Notes: generated from the letters alone by a model not told the origin. 64,000 bases of DNA from Mammaliicoccus vitulinus (GCF_029024305.1 NZ_CP118974.1:992001-1056000); one strand, 5' to 3'; positions 8,623-19,394 are shown, counted from the first letter of the stretch. Numbers and translations: made by a program.

Positions 8623-8665
8623 AAATCACCCAATCCGTTGGAATCATTTTCGGATTGGGTGATTT
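8623..8665. terminator. Bidirectional terminator
   Basis: A perfect 15-bp stem (AAATCACCCAATCCG and its complement) with a 13-base loop serves the convergent rhodanese and flavoprotein genes. Confidence 0.9.
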
Positions 8666-8681
8666 TATATTTCTGATTTTG

Positions 8682-9938
8682 TTATTCATATATTGAAGCA
8701 TTATATCCTGCTACATAACCCGTGACTAATGCGCTCGTTATATTATATCCACCTGTATACCCATGAATATCTAAAACTTCTCCAGAGAAAAACAACCCAG
8801 AACATATTTTAGATTGCATCGTATGAGGTTCTATTTCTTTAATATTTACGCCACCACCTGTTACAAATGCTTTATCAATAGGTAAAGTTCCGTTAACAGT
8901 AAATGTAAATGCTTTAAGATTTTGTACAAACGTTTTGATGGCTTGCTGTGATAAATGATGATATGTCACATCTATGTCTACTTCAGACTGTTCTAATATA
9001 AAGTGTAAATATCTTTCTTGAACGAGACCTTTTAAAGCATTCTTTATTGCTTTATTAGGCTCATCTTTTAATTTTTTTACGATTTGTTGCTCTAACTCGT
9101 GTGCACTTATTTCTGGAAAAGCATCGATAGACATCTGTATTTCATTTTTCTTTTGTGATTGTTGTTCTTTGTAAATAAATTGACTACATCTCAAAGCTGC
9201 TGGCCCTGAAACACCAAAGTGTGTAAACAACATATCCATGTGATGTGTGATTCTAGGTTTGCCATTTTTCTTTAAAACAGAAAGTCCTATATTTTGCAGG
9301 CTTAGTCCTTGTAATGTTTTGTTTTTGATGAAGGGTTCACTAGATTTTATAGGGACTTCTGTTGGGAAAAGATCAGTTATTGAATGTCCAATATGTTCTG
9401 CGAATTTATAACCATCACCTGTAGAACCTGTATGTGGTACGCTACATCCACCTGATGCAATAATGACAGTGCGTGAGGGGATAAACGTTCCATCTTGTAA
9501 TGTCACACCTGTAATTTGTTGATTTTCACTTTCTATTGATGATACGGTAGTCTCTTGACGTATTTCTACACCATTTTCTTTAATGGCATTCACAAGCGCT
9601 TCGACAACGTCTTGTGCACGGTTAGATACGGGAAACATACGACCATGATCCTCTTCTTTTAACTTTACTTCACGAGACTCAAAAAATTGTATGATAGATT
9701 CATTGTCAAAAGTTGAGAAAGGGCTATATAGAAACTTTCCATTTCCGGGAATGTTTTTTATAATTTCTTCATAAGGTAAACGGTTTGTAACATTACATCT
9801 ACCGCCACCTGAAATACGAAGTTTACGACCTAGTCCTTTTTTCTTTTCGATTAATAAAACGCTGTTCCCTTGAGCACTTGCACTATAAGCAGCCATTAAA
9901 CCACTAGGTCCAGCGCCAATTATTATTGTATGATACAT
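8682..9938 (-). CDS. NAD(P)/FAD-dependent oxidoreductase, HI0933 / YhiN (BaiN-like) family
   Basis: The 418-aa flavoprotein opens with an FAD dinucleotide-binding motif ([16 protein letters not shown], about 5-20), followed by the family signature [17 protein letters not shown] (about 36-52). Near the end comes a second FAD-binding segment ([19 protein letters not shown]). Relatives are annotated as aminoacetone oxidase or BaiN-like reductases, but the physiological substrate in firmicutes is not known. GGAGG lies 5 bases before the ATG. It is monocistronic and divergent from murJ. Confidence 0.88.
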   Translation of the reverse strand: MYHTIIIGAGPSGLMAAYSASAQGNSVLLIEKKKGLGRKLRISGGGRCNVTNRLPYEEIIKNIPGNGKFLYSPFSTFDNESIIQFFESREVKLKEEDHGRMFPVSNRAQDVVEALVNAIKENGVEIRQETTVSSIESENQQITGVTLQDGTFIPSRTVIIASGGCSVPHTGSTGDGYKFAEHIGHSITDLFPTEVPIKSSEPFIKNKTLQGLSLQNIGLSVLKKNGKPRITHHMDMLFTHFGVSGPAALRCSQFIYKEQQSQKKNEIQMSIDAFPEISAHELEQQIVKKLKDEPNKAIKNALKGLVQERYLHFILEQSEVDIDVTYHHLSQQAIKTFVQNLKAFTFTVNGTLPIDKAFVTGGGVNIKEIEPHTMQSKICSGLFFSGEVLDIHGYTGGYNITSALVTGYVAGYNASIYE

Positions 9939-10060
9939 AAGTTACCTCCATAAGTCGATGTAATAATATTTTAACGAATATTGTGTCTTTAAAAAAGTAG
10001 TAGAATAGAAATAAACCTGTTATTATTAAATTTAAAAGTAAATTAGATAGGGATGAAATT

Positions 10061-11695
10061 ATGTCAGAAAGTAAAGCGCTCGTAAGAGGAACCTTCCTTC
10101 TTACAGCTAGTATTTTAATAACGAAAGTCATAGGTATACTTTATTTAATACCTTTCTACGCGATTATTGGCGACGAAAAAAATCTTGCACCATTTACATA
10201 TGCTTATCAACCATACACAATCATGATAACAATCGCAACTGCTGGTGTACCGTTAGCAGCAGCAAAATATGTATCTAAATATAATGCGCTCGGTGCATAT
10301 AAAGTAAGTAGGAAACTGTATCAATCAAGTTTTATTGTTATGTCCATTTCAGGTATTATCGGATTTCTACTTCTATACTTCTTATCACCTACAATTGCTC
10401 AATTAACATTAGCAAATAAAGGTGGAATAGAAGGCGGTTGGCAAATAGATGATATTACGACTGTTATTAGAACAATCAGTTTCGTAGTATTATTCATTCC
10501 TTTGTTAGCAACATGGAGAGGTATTTTCCAAGGTTTCAATTCAATGGGTCCAACAGCAGTTTCAGAAGTTACTGAACAAGTTGCACGTATTGCTTTTATT
10601 TTGGGCGGTAGTTACATCGTATTATACGTGATGGACGGTTCAGTCCTAATGGCTAACCAAGTTGCGACATTCGCAGCAGGAATAGGTGCCATAATAGCTC
10701 TATTAACATTACTATATTTTTGGGTTAAAAGAAGGCATTTCATTAAAGCTGAAGTTGAACAAGATACGAGTGATATTGATGTTTCGTATTTCAAAATTTA
10801 TAAAGAAATTATTAAATATAGTATACCGTTTGTTATTGTCAGTTTATGTTTCCCAATTATTAACTTAATTGATCAGTTTACGCATAATACTGGATTAGCT
10901 ATGGCAGGTGTAAATAGTGAATTGCACGATATATACTTCACGATGTTGAGTATGACTACAAATAAAATTGTTATGATTCCAACTTCATTAGCAGCTGGTT
11001 TTGCGGTTAGTTTAGTTCCTTTTATAACAAACACTTACAACTCGGGTAGAATCGATGCTATGCATCATCAAATAAGAAAATCTTTAGGCGTATTACTTTA
11101 TTTAACTGTACCTGCTTCATTGGGCATTATGGTACTTGCACAACCTTTATATAACGTGTTTTATAGTTATAGCCCAATGGGAACTGAAATTCTATTTTGG
11201 TATGCACCAGTCAGTATTTTAATCGCCTTATTATCTGTAACAGCTTCAATGTTACAAGGAATCGATAAACAAGCTTTAACAGTATGGATTGTAATCGTAT
11301 CTTTAATTGTAAAAGCTGTAATTAATTTACCGTTAATTATGATGTTCCATACTTTAGGTGCGGTGTTAGGTACTGCAATTGCATTACTCATTGCAGTGAT
11401 TTTAAACTGTTTAGTACTTTGGAAATATGCAGACTTTAAATTTAACATTACAATTTATCACACGTTAAGAATTACTTTCTACACGATTATAATGGTTCTA
11501 TTAGTAGAATTAAGTTATTTTATCGTATCACTATTTATTGACCCAACATCTAAATTAGGTGCGTTAATTGTACTTATTGTCGGAGGTTGTGTCGGTGTAG
11601 TTGTATATGGATTTTTAACAATGCGCGCTCGACTAGCAGATGAATTTTTAGGCGAAGTCACTTCTAAAATTAGACGTAAAATTAAGTGGGTGTAA
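10061..11695 (+). CDS. murJ: Lipid II flippase MurJ (YtgP-type MOP exporter)
   Basis: The 544-aa membrane protein has about 14 hydrophobic helices and the MurJ/MVF, MOP-superfamily layout: ALVRGTFLLTASILITKVIGILY at the start (residues 6-28), Arg-rich loops, and helices with conserved prolines. It is taken to move lipid II from the cytoplasmic to the outer face of the membrane during peptidoglycan synthesis. The S. aureus gene at this same locus (between leuS/flavoprotein and pepV) is the one shown to be MurJ, which supports the name. The stop codon directly abuts the start of the pseudouridine synthase gene, so the two are cotranscribed. Confidence 0.87.
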   Translation: MSESKALVRGTFLLTASILITKVIGILYLIPFYAIIGDEKNLAPFTYAYQPYTIMITIATAGVPLAAAKYVSKYNALGAYKVSRKLYQSSFIVMSISGIIGFLLLYFLSPTIAQLTLANKGGIEGGWQIDDITTVIRTISFVVLFIPLLATWRGIFQGFNSMGPTAVSEVTEQVARIAFILGGSYIVLYVMDGSVLMANQVATFAAGIGAIIALLTLLYFWVKRRHFIKAEVEQDTSDIDVSYFKIYKEIIKYSIPFVIVSLCFPIINLIDQFTHNTGLAMAGVNSELHDIYFTMLSMTTNKIVMIPTSLAAGFAVSLVPFITNTYNSGRIDAMHHQIRKSLGVLLYLTVPASLGIMVLAQPLYNVFYSYSPMGTEILFWYAPVSILIALLSVTASMLQGIDKQALTVWIVIVSLIVKAVINLPLIMMFHTLGAVLGTAIALLIAVILNCLVLWKYADFKFNITIYHTLRITFYTIIMVLLVELSYFIVSLFIDPTSKLGALIVLIVGGCVGVVVYGFLTMRARLADEFLGEVTSKIRRKIKWV

Positions 11696-12400
11696 ATGAT
11701 GAGATTAGATAAATTTTTAGCAAATTCAGGAATTGGTACACGTAAAGAAGTGAAAAAATTCCTTAAGAAAAACTTAGTAAAAGTAAATGATGTAATCGCT
11801 AAAAAACCTGAAATGCATATTAATCCTGAAGAAGATATTATAACATTTGATGATATTCCTATTGAATATGAGCCAGTTGTTTACTTAATGATGAATAAAC
11901 CAGCAGGGTATGTATCAGCTACAGAAGATGACGAACATGAAACAGTGATCGATATTGTTCCTGAATATATGCACTTAGATTTGTTCCCTGTAGGTCGATT
12001 AGATAAAGATACTGAGGGATTACTGTTGTTAACGAATGATGGCAAGTTCTCTCATCAGCTTATGAGTCCAAAGCATAGAGTTCCTAAAAGATACTATGCA
12101 GAAGTTGATGGACATATTAACGAAGATGCAATAAAGAAATTTGAAAAAGGAATTGATTTAGGCGATTTCACATCTTCACCTAGTGAATTGGAAATAATCG
12201 AGAGTGGGGAAAGTTTCAAAGCGATTGTGACAATTTATGAAGGTAAGTTCCATCAAGTTAAAAGAATGTTCCATTCAATAGACTGTGAAGTCACATATTT
12301 AAAACGACTACAAATTGCAAGTTTAGAACTCGATGAGCAATTAGAATTAGGGGAATATAGACATTTGATGGAAGAAGATTTCAAACTTTTAAATTTATAA
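11696..12400 (+). CDS. 16S-type pseudouridine synthase, RsuA family
   Basis: The 234-aa enzyme has an N-terminal S4 RNA-binding domain (RLDKFLANSGIGTRKEVKKF, residues 3-22). The RsuA catalytic domain follows, with the active-site loop GRLDKDTEGLLLLTND; the Asp of RLD is the nucleophile. RsuA proteins make pseudouridine at position 516 of 16S rRNA in E. coli; the exact site here is inferred. Two start codons sit in tandem (ATG ATG at 11696 and 11699), with no spacer from the murJ stop, so translation is probably coupled. Confidence 0.9.
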   Translation: MMRLDKFLANSGIGTRKEVKKFLKKNLVKVNDVIAKKPEMHINPEEDIITFDDIPIEYEPVVYLMMNKPAGYVSATEDDEHETVIDIVPEYMHLDLFPVGRLDKDTEGLLLLTNDGKFSHQLMSPKHRVPKRYYAEVDGHINEDAIKKFEKGIDLGDFTSSPSELEIIESGESFKAIVTIYEGKFHQVKRMFHSIDCEVTYLKRLQIASLELDEQLELGEYRHLMEEDFKLLNL

Positions 12401-12409
12401 GGTTAAAAT

Positions 12410-12434
12410 GTTTATAACTATATTGTAAGGGTAT
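12410..12434 (+). promoter_or_regulatory. Sigma-B promoter of the YtxH-like gene
   Basis: GTTTAT, 13 bases, GGGTAT is a near-perfect staphylococcal sigma-B promoter, 35 bases before the ATG. It matches the one in front of ytxG (30946-30970) in both boxes and in spacing. Confidence 0.75.
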
Positions 12435-12469
12435 ATTAATTAATATTAACTAAATAGAGGTGGATACAA

Positions 12470-12895
12470 ATGGCTAAAAAAGCAGGATTATTTAGAACAT
12501 TAGTTGTATTAGGAGGAACTGCAGCAGCAGTCGTATTATCTAAAAAAGATAATAGAGATAAATTAAAAGATGAATACGGTAAGTACAAAGAAGACCCAGA
12601 GAATTACAAAGAAAATGCTAAACAAAAAGCAAATGATTTAAAAGGGAAAGCACAAGACGAATATTCTAAATATAAAGAAGACCCAACTTCTTACAAAGAA
12701 TCAGCTAAAGTAAAAGCTAAAAGTGAATTACAAAAAGCAAAAGAAAATCCTAAAGGATATGCTTCTAATGCTAAATCTCGTCTTAAAAAAGAAGATCAAG
12801 AGCCAATCGATCAAAGAGAAGCTAAATTTGATGATGAAGGCGGAACAGCTAATAACAATTTAAGAGTTGTTACAGAAGAAGACTTAAAAAAATAA
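12470..12895 (+). CDS. YtxH-like stress protein with internal repeats, 141 aa
   Basis: A short hydrophobic helix at residues 7-24 (GLFRTLVVLGGTAAAVVLS) is followed by a Lys/Glu/Tyr-rich, helical, highly charged tail. The tail holds an imperfect repeat of about 29 residues: DEYGKYKEDPENYKENAKQK and DEYSKYKEDPTSYKESAKVK. A third degenerate unit (KAKENPKGYASNAKSRLKK) follows. This is the layout of YtxH and LEA/CsbD-like general stress proteins: a membrane anchor with a cytoplasmic coiled tail. The sigma-B promoter in front supports a stress role. No enzymatic motif is present, and the molecular job is unknown. RBS GAGGTGG precedes the ATG. Confidence 0.8.
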   Translation: MAKKAGLFRTLVVLGGTAAAVVLSKKDNRDKLKDEYGKYKEDPENYKENAKQKANDLKGKAQDEYSKYKEDPTSYKESAKVKAKSELQKAKENPKGYASNAKSRLKKEDQEPIDQREAKFDDEGGTANNNLRVVTEEDLKK

Positions 12896-12934
12896 TAGAA
12901 TAACGAAAAGACCGATAGTTTTTCCGGTTATAGA

Positions 12935-12972
12935 CTGTCAACAAAGTCACCGACTTTGTTGGCAGTTTTTTT
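12935..12972 (+). terminator. Terminator, CTGTC...GGCAG family
   Basis: CTGTCAACAAAGTC pairs with GACTTTGTTGGCAG across 3 bases and is followed by seven T. Related hairpins lie at 33631, 61496 and 61645. Confidence 0.9.
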
Positions 12973-13168
12973 ATCTATAAGCTTTGAACAATCATATTTT
13001 TATCTCGTATTTTAGTCAACAGAGGTTGTGTTGGTAGATTTGTTGCCGAATTTCTTGTGGGAAATAATTTTATTAAAATTATTTCATTATATATGACCAT
13101 AGCCGTACGTAAAAGGAAATAACTTTTGAGTTAAAAAAATAGAAAATTATCAGTATTTCTATTTCATA
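12973..13168. other. Intergenic stretch before pepV
   Basis: Part of a 334-base gene-free stretch. Apart from the terminator at its left end and the pepV promoter at its right, I see only AT-rich sequence and one 9-codon ORF without a ribosome site. No RNA structure is convincing. Confidence 0.4.
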
Positions 13169-13196
13169 TTTACAAAAATATCATGTATTATATAGA
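13169..13196 (+). promoter_or_regulatory. Likely promoter of pepV-dat
   Basis: TTTACA, 16 bases, TATAGA ends 33 bases before the pepV ATG. Confidence 0.45.
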
Positions 13197-13229
13197 TAAC
13201 TATTCAACTTAAGAAAGAGATGATTTTCG

Positions 13230-14645
13230 ATGTGGAGAAATAAAGTTAAAGAATATGAAGAAGATATTATTAATGATTTAAAGGGGCTCTTAAGCATCGA
13301 AAGCGTTAGAGATGATGCAGCAAGTACATACGACGCGCCAGTTGGACCTGGTCCAAAAGAAGCATTGAATTATATGTATCAACTAGGTGAAAGAGATGGA
13401 TTTTCTTATGTAGATATCGAAAATATTGTCGGAAGAATTGAAGCAGGTAAAGGTGACGAATTATTAGGTATACTTTGCCATGTTGATGTTGTACCTGCTG
13501 GAGCAGGTTGGGATACTGATCCATTTGAACCAGTTGAAACAGAAAATACAATAATAGCTCGTGGTACTTTAGACGATAAAGGGCCAACAATAGCAGCGTA
13601 TTATGCAGTTAAAATACTGGAAGATATGAAAGTTGATTGGAAGAAAAGGATACATATCATTGTAGGTACAGATGAAGAATCTGATTGGAAATGTACAGAC
13701 AGATATTTTGAAACAGAAGAAATGCCTTCTGTTGGTTTTGCACCGGATGCTGAATTCCCATTAATTCATGGAGAAAAAGGTATCGTAACATTTAATATAC
13801 TGCAATCAGGATATGTTGAAGATAATGATGAACCAGAAGTAGAATTAAAAGCATTTTTCTCAGGAGAAAGATTTAATATGGTTCCTGATACTGCTCAAGC
13901 TAAATTACTCATTAAAGAACAAATGACGAATGTCGTACAAAAATTCGAATCATTTTTAAATGAGCATGAAATTGAAGGAGAAACTTCAATTGATGAAGGG
14001 TTCTTAACATTAATTGTACACGGTAAATCAGCTCACGGTATGGATCCTACGCTAGGAATCAATGCAGGTTTATTACTGATTCAATTCTTAAATGAATTAA
14101 ATTTAGATAAATATGCGAGTTCATACGTTAAATTTGCTAATGACTATTTAGTTGATTCTCCAAAAGGCGAAAAAATGGGTATGAAATTTGCTACTGAAGA
14201 AATGGGAGAAGTAACAACTAATACAGGTATAATGAGTTATACAGATGTAGACGGTGGTCAATTTGGCGTTAATTTAAGATATCCAGAGGGCTTTAACTTT
14301 GATCAGTCTTTATCTCGTTTCTCTGAAGAAGTCACTGAAAAAGGCTTTGAAATAGAAATGGACAAACACCAATTACCTCATTATGTTGATAAAAACGATC
14401 CATTTATAGAGAAGTTATTATCAGCTTATAGAGAGCAAACTGGGGATCAATCCGAACCATTCACAATTGGTGGCGGAACATACGCTCGAAATTTAGATAA
14501 AGGCGTCGCTTTTGGTGCGATGTTTAAAGAATCAGAAGATTTAATGCATCAAAAAAATGAATATATTACAAAAAAACAATTATTTAATGCAACTGCAATT
14601 TATTTAGAAGCAATATACAATGTCTGTGTAAAGGGTGAAGAGTAA
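13230..14645 (+). CDS. pepV: Dipeptidase PepV (M20 metallopeptidase)
   Basis: The 471-aa enzyme belongs to the two-zinc M20 family that cleaves dipeptides, including Xaa-His types, in the cytoplasm. Zinc-binding and catalytic motifs are visible: CHVDVVPAG with the first His-x-Asp (about 83-91), GTLDDKGP (about 112-119), [10 protein letters not shown] (about 146-155) with the catalytic Glu and metal Glu, and [14 protein letters not shown] lid domain lies in the middle. The ribosome site is AAGAAAGAGATG. Its stop codon overlaps the dat start by one base, so peptide-derived amino acids and D-alanine/D-glutamate supply are linked in one operon. Confidence 0.94.
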   Translation: MWRNKVKEYEEDIINDLKGLLSIESVRDDAASTYDAPVGPGPKEALNYMYQLGERDGFSYVDIENIVGRIEAGKGDELLGILCHVDVVPAGAGWDTDPFEPVETENTIIARGTLDDKGPTIAAYYAVKILEDMKVDWKKRIHIIVGTDEESDWKCTDRYFETEEMPSVGFAPDAEFPLIHGEKGIVTFNILQSGYVEDNDEPEVELKAFFSGERFNMVPDTAQAKLLIKEQMTNVVQKFESFLNEHEIEGETSIDEGFLTLIVHGKSAHGMDPTLGINAGLLLIQFLNELNLDKYASSYVKFANDYLVDSPKGEKMGMKFATEEMGEVTTNTGIMSYTDVDGGQFGVNLRYPEGFNFDQSLSRFSEEVTEKGFEIEMDKHQLPHYVDKNDPFIEKLLSAYREQTGDQSEPFTIGGGTYARNLDKGVAFGAMFKESEDLMHQKNEYITKKQLFNATAIYLEAIYNVCVKGEE

Positions 14646-15493
14646 TGACATATATTTTTATAAACGATGAATTTGTTGACGAATCAGAAGGAAAAATCAA
14701 TTATTCTGACAGAGGATATAACTTTGGTGATGGTATTTATGAATATATACGTATTTATGACGGCAAAGTATTCACATCTAAAGAACATTATGAAAGATTG
14801 TTTAGAAGTGCGAAAGAAATCGGTTTAAACTTAGAAGGTTATTCTGTTGAAGGATTAACAGAAGTAACAAAAACGTTAGCGGCAAAGAATAACGTCGTAA
14901 ATGGTGGGGTATACATCCAAGTTACACGTGGTGTTGCACCTCGTAATCATCCATTTCCTGATGCAAGCACTAAACCAGTATTTTCTGCTTTTTCAAAAAG
15001 CTATGATAGACCATATGAAGAATTAAAAAATGGTGTAAAAGCGATTACTGTAGATGATATTAGATGGTTAAGATGCGATATAAAGAGTTTGAATTTACTA
15101 GGTAACGTGTTAGCTAAAGAAAAAGCGGCACAAAATGGTGCTTTCGAAGCAATCATGCATAGAGATCAAACTGTTACAGAAGGTAGCTCAAGCAACGTAT
15201 ATGCTGTTAAAGACGGCAAAATATATACACATCCTGCAAACAACTTAATATTAAATGGTATTACGAGACGTATTATTAAAAAATCAGCAGAAGCATTAAA
15301 TATTCCATTTATTGAAGAAGCATTTACATTAGATTTCCTAAATGATGCTGATGAAGTAATTATTTCAAGTACATCTATTGAAGTTATGCCAGTTATTCAA
15401 GTAAACGATAACAAAATCGGTGACGGTAAAGTAGGTCAAATTACGAAACAATTACAAAAATCATTTGATAATTATATAGAGTCGGAAGCATAA
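14645..15493 (+). CDS. dat: D-amino acid (D-alanine) aminotransferase
   Basis: The 282-aa PLP enzyme of fold type IV interconverts D-alanine and D-glutamate for cell-wall peptide synthesis. Motifs are the N-terminal [20 protein letters not shown], the Schiff-base lysine in [10 protein letters not shown] (Lys147), and [10 protein letters not shown] for cofactor phosphate binding. Its ATG overlaps the pepV stop (TAATG), which is the same arrangement as in S. aureus. No clear terminator follows. Confidence 0.94.
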   Translation: MTYIFINDEFVDESEGKINYSDRGYNFGDGIYEYIRIYDGKVFTSKEHYERLFRSAKEIGLNLEGYSVEGLTEVTKTLAAKNNVVNGGVYIQVTRGVAPRNHPFPDASTKPVFSAFSKSYDRPYEELKNGVKAITVDDIRWLRCDIKSLNLLGNVLAKEKAAQNGAFEAIMHRDQTVTEGSSSNVYAVKDGKIYTHPANNLILNGITRRIIKKSAEALNIPFIEEAFTLDFLNDADEVIISSTSIEVMPVIQVNDNKIGDGKVGQITKQLQKSFDNYIESEA

Positions 15494-15749
15494 AAATATT
15501 TTAGTGTAAATTTAAAATCTCAACCAAACCATATGAATACTGAATTTATTAGACATATTATATATGAATAGGTTCAAAATACTCGAAAGTTTTCATTTAT
15601 GAGGTTGAAATCTTAACCAAAAGATAATAAAATTTAATACAAGCGCACTAAAATAACAAAAATTAAACGAAATTTTTAAGATTAAAATATGACTCTTGAA
15701 AAGTAATATTCTTGAGTCTTTTTCTTTTTCTGAAAGTGAGGTGGATAGG

Positions 15750-16541
15750 TTGGAACATTTTTATCAATTAGGATGGACGTTAGACTCAGCAGGTGGAGCA
15801 TCTGGTGAAGCATATATGGCAGAACAAGATGGCCGCAAGCTCTTCCTAAAACGTAATTCAAGTCCTTTTTTAACAGCGTTATCTGCTGAAGGTATCGTAC
15901 CTAAATTAGTCTGGACTAAAAGGATCGAAACAGGAGAAGTTGTAACTGCACAACATTGGAAAAATGGTAGAGAGTTAGTCCAAGATGAAATGAATTCTAA
16001 CCGTGTTGCCAAACTTCTTAAAAAAATACATTCTTCTAAACAATTATTAAATATGCTTAAACGCATGGAAATGAAACCTATGCATCCAGAGCTATTATTT
16101 AAGAAAATCAATAGTTCTTTATCTAGACATGTCTTAACAAATAGAACTGTAAGAAAGGCATTGCTATATTTAGAAGATAATATGCCTACACTTGATAGCA
16201 GATTTTATACTGTTATACATGGCGATGTTAATCATAACAATTGGTTATTATCAGACCAAGATGAACTGTTCCTAGTCGATTGGGAAGGTGCAATGATTGC
16301 AGATCCAGCTATTGATATCGGCATGATATTGTATACTTATGTCGATGAAAATGACTGGGCAGATTGGTTATGTAAATATGGAATTAACGACACTCATGAT
16401 TTGAAAAAACGTATGAAATGGTACACGTTAATTCAAGCTATCGCGATGGTAGAATGGTACGAAGAGAAAAAGCGATATAATGATATGAATGATTGGTTAA
16501 ACTTCTTAAATGAAGTGATGACAAGAAATGTATTTATATAA
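15750..16541 (+). CDS. ytmP: Aminoglycoside-phosphotransferase / choline-kinase-like protein YtmP
   Basis: The 263-aa protein carries the protein-kinase-like APH fold: a Gly-rich loop (SAGGASGEAY), LFLKRN with a candidate ATP lysine, the catalytic motif HGDVNHNNWLL and the metal-binding LVDWEGA. No substrate is known. I place the start at TTG 15750, 6 bases after the good site GAGGTGG. A longer reading from TTG 15696 is in frame but has no ribosome site and would begin inside a hairpin followed by a T-rich tract. The short form has the length I expect for staphylococcal YtmP. trmB follows 13 bases later. Confidence 0.85.
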   Translation: MEHFYQLGWTLDSAGGASGEAYMAEQDGRKLFLKRNSSPFLTALSAEGIVPKLVWTKRIETGEVVTAQHWKNGRELVQDEMNSNRVAKLLKKIHSSKQLLNMLKRMEMKPMHPELLFKKINSSLSRHVLTNRTVRKALLYLEDNMPTLDSRFYTVIHGDVNHNNWLLSDQDELFLVDWEGAMIADPAIDIGMILYTYVDENDWADWLCKYGINDTHDLKKRMKWYTLIQAIAMVEWYEEKKRYNDMNDWLNFLNEVMTRNVFI

Positions 16542-16554
16542 GGAGCTACTTTGA

Positions 16555-17190
16555 ATGAGAATGAGAAATAAACCTTGGGCTGATGATTTTTTGAAAGATC
16601 ATCCCAATTTAGTAGATGTAGATCAAAATCATCAATATAAAATGGCTGAATGGTTTGATAAAGATCAGCCAATTCATATTGAAGTTGGAACTGGTATGGG
16701 AAGGTTTATCACTGAAACAGCCAAGCAAAATCCTAATATTAATTATGTAGCAATTGAAAAAGATAAAAATGTTATGGTCAGAGTTTTAGAAAAAGTTAAA
16801 GAAATGGAATTAGACAATCTCAAATTAATCAATCAAGATGCAAAATTGTTAACTGAGTATTTTGTCGAAAATGAAGTTTCAAGAATATATCTTAACTTTT
16901 CTGACCCATGGCCTAAAACACGTCATGCAAAACGTAGATTAACACACTCGTCCTTTTTAGAAATATATCAGCATATTTTGAAAAAAGACGGTCAAATACA
17001 CTTTAAAACTGATAATCAAAAATTATTTGAATACAGTTTAGAAAGTATGTCGCAGTATGGTATGTCATTTGATTATATAAACTTGAATTTACATGAAGAA
17101 GAACCAGAAGATAATATTCGTACAGAGTATGAAGATAAATTCTCAAACAAAGGATTTAGAATTAATCGAATGGAAGCAAGTTTTAAATAA
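16555..17190 (+). CDS. trmB: tRNA (guanine-N7-)-methyltransferase
   Basis: The 211-aa SAM-dependent enzyme makes m7G46 in tRNA. SAM motif I is [11 protein letters not shown]. The family signature [14 protein letters not shown] (about 122-135) and a C-terminal [18 protein letters not shown] are present. The ribosome site AAGGAGC precedes the ATG, 13 bases after ytmP, and a strong terminator follows. Confidence 0.95.
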   Translation: MRMRNKPWADDFLKDHPNLVDVDQNHQYKMAEWFDKDQPIHIEVGTGMGRFITETAKQNPNINYVAIEKDKNVMVRVLEKVKEMELDNLKLINQDAKLLTEYFVENEVSRIYLNFSDPWPKTRHAKRRLTHSSFLEIYQHILKKDGQIHFKTDNQKLFEYSLESMSQYGMSFDYINLNLHEEEPEDNIRTEYEDKFSNKGFRINRMEASFK

Positions 17191-17191
17191 A

Positions 17192-17237
17192 AATAAGAGG
17201 TTGGGACAATTAATTTGTTCCAACCTCTTATTTTTAT
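17192..17237 (+). terminator. Terminator after trmB
   Basis: AATAAGAGGTTGG-ACAA pairs with TTGT-CCAACCTCTTATT, with one G-T wobble, followed by T-rich sequence. Confidence 0.9.
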
Positions 17238-17365
17238 TTATTCTTTTGCCCCACATATTATATTTCTCCTCACAACTTTATTAAATATCCAGGCTACTAA
17301 TCTTGAAAGATGTTCGATAAACCAATTAATGATAAAATAAAATTAAATGATTGGAGGGGAAAATT

Positions 17366-18208
17366 ATGTTGAATATAGGTGATTTTAAATTGTATCCATT
17401 ACAAGGTGGTATTACTCAAATGGATGGTGGTGCGATGTTTGGTGTTGTACCTAGAGCTTTGTGGTCGAAAAAGTATCCACCTAATGATCTTAATCAAATA
17501 CCTCTCGTTACACATCCGATATTTGTTCAAACTGAAGGACACAATATTATTATTGATGCTGGTATGGGTAATGGTAAGTTAACTGATAAGCAAAAAAGGA
17601 ACTATGGTACGACTTATGAAAGTGATATCGAACATTCATTAAAACAATTTGATATTGGCATAGACGATATAGATATTGTAATTATGTCACATATGCATTT
17701 TGATCATGCGTGTGGTCTGACTACTCCTGATGGTCAATCTGTATTTAAAAATGCGACAATTTATACGTCTCAAATTGAATGGAATGAACTAAGGTCACCA
17801 AACATTAGAAGTAAAGCTACATATTGGGAAGAAAATTATAAAGGCATTGAACATCAAGTTATGACATTTGTTGATAGTATGGAAATTATTCCTGGTATAA
17901 CTATGCGTCATACGGGTGGACATAGTGCTGGTCATAGTGTTATTGAATTGGAAAGTAACGGTATGAAGGCTGTTCATATGGCAGATATTTTACCAACATT
18001 AGCCCATTTAAATCCGTTGTGGGTTACAGCTTATGATGATTATCCAATGGATTCCATTGATGCTAAAGAAAGACTTCTACAAAAATATATTAAAGAAGAT
18101 TATTGGTTTGTATTTTATCATGATGCAAATCATTTTGCTGTCCGTATTGATGAACAAACAAGGGGAATTAAAGAAGACATTAGAAGGGATGATTTAATTG
18201 AAATATAA
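17366..18208 (+). CDS. ytnP: MBL-fold metallo-hydrolase, YtnP lactonase-like
   Basis: The 280-aa protein has the metallo-beta-lactamase signature SHMHFDHACG (about 106-115), later His ligands in HTGGHSAGHS and HMADILPT, and a final FYHDANH. B. subtilis YtnP degrades signalling lactones, and the overall plan (ALWSKKYPPND near the start) is close to that subfamily. The true substrate here is unknown. The ATG at 17366 lies 7-8 bases after GGAGGGG. The last 11 bases overlap the start of the C-S lyase gene, so the two are translationally coupled. Confidence 0.84.
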   Translation: MLNIGDFKLYPLQGGITQMDGGAMFGVVPRALWSKKYPPNDLNQIPLVTHPIFVQTEGHNIIIDAGMGNGKLTDKQKRNYGTTYESDIEHSLKQFDIGIDDIDIVIMSHMHFDHACGLTTPDGQSVFKNATIYTSQIEWNELRSPNIRSKATYWEENYKGIEHQVMTFVDSMEIIPGITMRHTGGHSAGHSVIELESNGMKAVHMADILPTLAHLNPLWVTAYDDYPMDSIDAKERLLQKYIKEDYWFVFYHDANHFAVRIDEQTRGIKEDIRRDDLIEI

Positions 18209-19394
18209 TTTTGATGAAGTAATAGATAGAAGGGGTACTGCAACTATAGCGTATGAAGGTCAACGGAAAGTATATGACTACGAAAATTTAGAGCCATTCT
18301 GGATTGCTGATATGGATATTAAAACGCCTGACTTTATTATCGATCATTTAAAAAACAAATTAGATCAAGCGCATTTTGGTTATTTAGTATGGAAACAAGA
18401 AGAATACTTAAATGCAATTAAGCATTGGTACAAAACGAGATTTTCTGTGAACGTCCAGAAAAATGATATTTATTATGTACCAAGCATTTTGTTTACGGTA
18501 ACTGAAGTCATTCGTGAATTTACAAAAGAAGGTGAAGGCGTATTAATTCATACACCTGCATATAATGCATTTTTAAATTTGATTGAAGGTAATAAAAGAG
18601 TAGCAGTCGAATCACCATTAATAACAACAGACAATGGATATGAATTGGACCATGAACAATTTGAAAAGGTGGCAGCACGAGAAGATGTTAAAGTACTTGT
18701 TCTCTGTAATCCACATAATCCTACTGGTAAAGTATGGACGAAAGAAGAATGCGCCTTTATGAAAGAAGTTTGTGAAAAGCACGATGTCTTTATTGTATCT
18801 GATGAAATCCATATGGACTTTGTAAGAAGTGATAAAGGATTTTACTCAATGGCAAATGAGATGAAATTAGATTCACCGATAGTAGTTGTAACGGGGTTAG
18901 GAAAAACATTTAATTTAGCTAGTTTAGCAAGTAGTTTTATGATGACAAAGCATAGATACTTCACATTACAATTCAATAGAAAGCTTGCAACTTACTATGG
19001 TTTAGCTGCTGCTAATACACTTGCAGTTGAGGCTGTAAAAGTAGCGTATACACAAGCAAGTGATTGGGTAGACCAATTAAATCAACATATTGATAAAAAC
19101 ATGACGCTATTAGAGGAATTTATAAAGAATGAGATGTCCGACCAATTAAGTTTCATTAAACCAGAATCTACATATTTAGCTTGGATTGATTTTGCTAAAA
19201 GTGGATTTAACGAAAGTGACGTTCAAAAAGCGTTACAATCGGTAGGGAAATTAGCAACCGGTATTGGAAATTCATATGAACTTGGTGAGAGTCATCACTT
19301 TAGAATGAATTTAGCTTGTAGTGAAGATAAATTGATTAGTGGATTAGAAGCTATTAAAAAATCGTTTGATGCTTTAGAAAATGATGAAATATAA
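18198..19394 (+). CDS. PatB/MalY-type PLP C-S lyase (cystathionine beta-lyase like)
   Basis: The 398-aa fold-type-I PLP enzyme has the MalY/PatB features: FWIADMDIKTP near the start, CNPHNPTGKVW for cofactor binding, SDEIHMDFV, and the PLP lysine in VTGLGKTFNLAS. These enzymes release a thiol, ammonia and pyruvate from cystathionine or cysteine conjugates. The start is TTG at 18198 inside the end of ytnP, with AAGGG about 9 bases upstream; no in-frame ATG gives a full-length N-terminus. Closeness to the cystine-type ABC operon at 21 kb suggests a role in sulfur supply (inference). Confidence 0.87.
   Translation: MKYNFDEVIDRRGTATIAYEGQRKVYDYENLEPFWIADMDIKTPDFIIDHLKNKLDQAHFGYLVWKQEEYLNAIKHWYKTRFSVNVQKNDIYYVPSILFTVTEVIREFTKEGEGVLIHTPAYNAFLNLIEGNKRVAVESPLITTDNGYELDHEQFEKVAAREDVKVLVLCNPHNPTGKVWTKEECAFMKEVCEKHDVFIVSDEIHMDFVRSDKGFYSMANEMKLDSPIVVVTGLGKTFNLASLASSFMMTKHRYFTLQFNRKLATYYGLAAANTLAVEAVKVAYTQASDWVDQLNQHIDKNMTLLEEFIKNEMSDQLSFIKPESTYLAWIDFAKSGFNESDVQKALQSVGKLATGIGNSYELGESHHFRMNLACSEDKLISGLEAIKKSFDALENDEI

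Noticed and set aside
15661-15749. Earlier start for ytmP at TTG 15696
   Set aside because: No ribosome site, and it lies in a weak hairpin with a T-rich tail that may serve as the dat terminator.
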